The notes below the pieces were generated by a model. It had not been told where the DNA came from. It did no database searches and saw nothing but the letters and a program-made list of their open reading frames with translations. Both the position numbers and the translations under genes were made by a program. A stretch of 64,000 nucleotides of DNA from Propionibacterium cyclohexanicum. Its GTDB lineage: Bacteria; Actinomycetota; Actinomycetes; Propionibacteriales; Propionibacteriaceae. The stretch spans positions 20,292 through 84,291 of the forward strand of contig NZ_FOGZ01000013.1 in assembly GCF_900111365.1 (NCBI RefSeq), given 5' to 3'. Of the stretch, positions 61,620-64,000 are shown piece by piece. Within the stretch, counting starts at the first letter, position 1. Every line of letters starts with the position of its first letter.

Positions 61620-62272
61620 TCGGCGGCCGGCTCGGTGGCAATCGGTGCTGCTGTGGCCATCGTCGGCGCCCTGGCGTGGCAGCGGTCGCACAGCTGGACG
61701 GCTCGGCTTGTCGACCCTGCAGCCCCTATACGGCGAGAATTGCGTGCGGTCGGGATGGTCGCGGAGGGCGACCATCGCCAGGTCGCCCGCAATGCCCTGC
61801 GCCGCACTGTCGATGACCGAAACCTGCAACTGTGGTTGCGAGTCGGCCCTGACGTCTGGGTCGACGAGCCGGCCGATGGGGCCGATGCCGATCCGCGCAT
61901 GGTGACGATCGGGCGTCGGGACGACGGCGAGCCCGCCATCGCTGCGCTCCCCTCAAACGACGTCGTCGCGGGCAGGCTTTCCACCCTCAAAGACTGTTCA
62001 GCACTTCTCCGCCCCGCGCTCGTCGAAGCTCAACTCGCGTTCGAGTCGCATCGCGCCGACGCCGCCGCCGAGGGCGAGTCGTTCCGTTCCCGTCAGTGAC
62101 GGCGAACATGAATGACAGGATGACCAGACGACGGATCCGGCGGCGCCGATCCCCGAGCCGGCACAGGACCGCGCTCCCTCGCCGAGCGAGTTACGGCATC
62201 TGGAGGAGCATTCCTCGTCCGCGACAGTCGCGAGCGGGGCACTGTCGTCGAGGCGGTGCTGCCGTGCGGATA
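61620..62272 (+). pseudogene. Deleted sensor histidine kinase (NarL-partner type)
   Basis: The frame to 62099 contains the region before the kinase core of actinobacterial NarL-type kinases (NALRRTVDDRNLQLWLRVGPDVWVDEP...ALLRPALVEAQLAFESHRAD), then stops. The kinase C-terminal end reappears in another frame at about 62218-62272 (RERGTVVEAVLPCG, stop), overlapping the response-regulator start as an intact gene would. The dimerisation and ATPase core is deleted. The 5' limit is uncertain. Confidence 0.65.
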
Positions 62273-62919
62273 GTGATCGCCGAAGACCAAGTCCTGCTGA
62301 GGGACGGACTCGTGCGCCTCGTGGAGCAAGCCGGCCACATCGTGGTCGCTCAGGTTGGCGATGCTGGCTCGCTCATCGAGCAGGTCAACGCACAGCGGCC
62401 CGACTTGGTGATCTCCGACATCCGGATGCCACCCGACCAGTCGGATGTGACGGTGCGCGTGCGGTCATGCTGCTGCGAGAGAGGATGCCGACCCTCCCGG
62501 TCCTGATGCTCACCCAACTGATCGAGCCGACTGTCGTTTCGGAGCTCATCGCCGACTCGGCGCCCGGATTCGGGTACCTCTTGAAGGACCGCGTACTGGA
62601 TACCGAGACCTTTCTTGAAAGAATAGAGGTCGTGGGCGCCGGAGGCACCGCGATCGACCCCGCTGTCATCGATGCGCACGCCGGGGTCATTGGACTCAAG
62701 GGCTCGCTGACCCCGCGCGAGGCCGAAGTTATCCGTCTCGTAACTTCCGGTCGCAGCAACGCCGGCATCGCCTCACAACTGGTGATCTCGCGACGGACGG
62801 TCGACGCGCATCTCCAAGCAATTTTCATCACGCTCGACATCGCGGCGGCCAGCGACGACAACGCGCGCGTGTTGGCCGTGCGCCGCTGGCTCGACGACTT
62901 CGGGAGTTTTCGTGAATAG
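62264..62919 (+). pseudogene. Frameshifted NarL/FixJ-family response regulator
   Basis: A GTG at 62264 opens RIVIAEDQVLLRDGLVRLVEQAGH and reaches VISDIRMPPDQSD. The frame then shifts near 62450-62465 and continues as MLLRERMPTLPVLMLT...FGYLLKDRV and a LuxR-type helix-turn-helix (LTPREAEVIRLVTSGRSNAGIASQLVISRRTVDAHL). Total length is 3n+2, consistent with a two-base insertion or one-base loss. Restored, it would be about 217 residues, normal for the family. It is partner to the deleted kinase upstream. Confidence 0.8.
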
Positions 62920-63095
62920 CTCGCTGGTTTCCCGGTCCGGAAGTTCCTTGTAGCCCTGGCAGGAGTCGATGACGTTCTGGTAGATGCCCCAGGTCACCTC
63001 GAATGCGACATGCCGCACCGGTTCACCGGGTTCGCGGCAGTGTGTGGGCACTGGTACCCGGCGATCGTCATAGAGAAGAAATTCACCAAGCTGGC
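62920..63095 (-). pseudogene. Possible ISL3-family transposase relic
   Basis: The minus strand encodes a fragment with HVAFEVTWGIYQNVIDS, resembling the middle-to-late part of ISL3-type transposases (VEATWGIYQRMIAAY pattern). No catalytic residues, complete frame or inverted repeats were found. The call rests on one short pattern. Confidence 0.4.
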
Positions 63096-63397
63096 GCTGA
63101 GATCTGCATATTGAAGCGAACCCCTAGATAGTTGATAATTTCTGGATGGGGGGCTCGTGGAACAGTAACGCTCCCACGGTAGAAGCTAGGCGACGTGTCA
63201 CACGGAGTCTACGGGGCCTTGGTACCTACTACGGCAACGGAAGATACCATATAATCAGGAATAATGAACAGAACAACTCACGACAAACACGTGAGCACTC
63301 GGAACTTCGTCATCTTATGCTCTCCAGATAAGGAGAGCATCTCTCGTCTAGCTGGCCACGCGGATCTATGAGTGATTCAGATAGAAATCGTTCAGAA
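63096..63397. other. AT-richer intergenic stretch, start of atypical DNA
   Basis: From about 63125 the base composition drops clearly compared with the rest of the window. I see short frames, but none with a ribosome-binding site or recognisable family, and no tRNA, repeat or att site. Confidence 0.5.
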
Positions 63398-63778
63398 TCA
63401 CTTGTCTCCCGTGACTTTTAGTGCCGCATTAATTGCCATACGTGACGCAACGACGAACCACACCATCTGCATACAGCATAAAACAATTAAAATGATTCCA
63501 ATTGGAACTGGAGAAGATTTGATGATTACTACTAGAACGATAGATGGAACCCAAATTGAAATCACGTTAAGGCAGAATTGCTTGAAAGCAACCTTGTGTC
63601 CAGTCTTCCAAGCTTCATCACTCTTGAACAATGCCTGGAATCGAAACCCAGCCCAAGAATTGCGCCGGCCTTTGGGCCCCTTCTGGTACCACGCAGTAAG
63701 TCCCCAAGACAAACCAATAAGAATGGTTGCTCCGACGATCCATATCCCCATCTGCGAGAACAGTTCAGTTGTCGTCAT
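63398..63778 (-). CDS. SdpI-like small membrane protein (putative immunity protein)
   Basis: A 126-residue protein with about three hydrophobic segments and a central GPKGRRNSWAGFRFQALFKSDEAWKTGHKVA motif, close in pattern to the G-[YF]-R-T...S-x-E-A-W...AH motif of the SdpI/YhfL family. SdpI of Bacillus protects against the SdpC toxin. I chose the ATG at 63778, six bases after an AGGTG; ATGs at 63784 and 63787 are alternatives. The codons are AT-rich, unlike everything else here, which indicates recent transfer. Immunity function is an inference. Confidence 0.6.
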   Translation of the reverse strand: MTTTELFSQMGIWIVGATILIGLSWGLTAWYQKGPKGRRNSWAGFRFQALFKSDEAWKTGHKVAFKQFCLNVISIWVPSIVLVVIIKSSPVPIGIILIVLCCMQMVWFVVASRMAINAALKVTGDK

Positions 63779-64000
63779 TTCCATCACCTATTTCCATTTT
63801 GTAATACCATGTTCAAGAATAGTCGAAAGTTGCTAGGTTTAGGCTGGAATAGTGACATTTGTTAATTTACTGTGAATCGCACTTTCGATTTCCCCCTCGC
63901 TCTACTTAGAGACTTATTCCTAACTCGGCGTTTCGCTTAGGGCATTGGCCCTTTCCTTGGGATAATTACTGTACCACCACTAGTTATCCTGACGGGAAAG
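63779..64000. other. AT-rich window end
   Basis: About 220 bases upstream of the SdpI-like gene. It should contain that gene's promoter. No further gene is recognisable before the window ends. Confidence 0.4.

Noticed and set aside
63146..63331. A 61-codon plus-strand frame in the AT-rich end
   Set aside because: Translation is a charged, unstructured sequence with no ribosome-binding site or similarity; possible but unsupported.

Overview
The window is high-GC bacterial DNA with short operons, 4-bp start/stop overlaps and many GTG starts. It carries an MprAB-type two-component system, a SigB/SigF-family sigma factor, an ANTAR regulator and PntAB. This points to an actinobacterium. A Propionibacteriaceae-like organism is my best guess, from general gene content only; no rRNA or other taxonomic marker is present. 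No tRNA, rRNA or CRISPR array was seen.

Layout. 0.1-8.2 kb is housekeeping and signalling: mug, argF, a small holin-like membrane protein, a low-Mr phosphatase, an S51 peptidase, mprAB, a CHAD protein, an orphan PTS IIA/IIB pair and an ABM-like protein. 8.2-17.4 kb is one minus-strand operon: APC permease, two DUF1989 proteins, a urea/guanidine carboxylase, allophanate hydrolase and a TetR regulator. This is the gene set now linked to guanidine assimilation. 17.6-24.3 kb holds malQ, a stress-type sigma factor, a zinc alcohol dehydrogenase, an SDR, a small metal-binding protein and a PAS/ANTAR regulator.

24.4-37.7 kb is a heptose and glycosyltransferase cluster, unexpected in a Gram-positive. 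It has gmhB, gmhA, a complete hldE, three GT9 (heptosyltransferase-fold) enzymes, two GT4-like enzymes and a second HldE fused to a GT2 glycosyltransferase in a single 795-residue protein. An SDR and an aldehyde dehydrogenase sit inside it, and two closely related SDR paralogues flank it. The likely product is a surface or secreted heptose-containing glycoconjugate.

38.8-44.1 kb has pntAB and a TetR/MFS efflux pair with a clear palindromic operator. 44.1-50.4 kb is an fdrA-ylbE-ylbF-arcC type operon (oxamate carbamoyltransferase plus carbamate kinase) with a GntR regulator and a TauE exporter; two near-identical GGTATACC palindromes tie these together. 50.8-55.3 kb is a five-gene operon of somewhat lower GC: polar amino-acid-type ABC transporter, GntR and an acetamidase/formamidase. 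A second TauE follows. This block lies between the end of arcC and a 46-bp copy of the arcC 3' end at 56.69 kb, so it looks inserted.

56.9-61.2 kb has a DJ-1/PfpI protein, cysE, a GCS2 glutamate-cysteine ligase-like gene coupled to a glutamine amidotransferase, and a DUF1707 protein. 61.2-63.1 kb is a gene graveyard: an ABC exporter tail, a deleted histidine kinase, a frameshifted NarL-type regulator and an ISL3-like transposase relic. The last ~0.9 kb is AT-rich and encodes an SdpI-like membrane protein, apparently acquired DNA. Starts were chosen by ribosome-binding sites, overlaps and family N-termini; no database search was possible.
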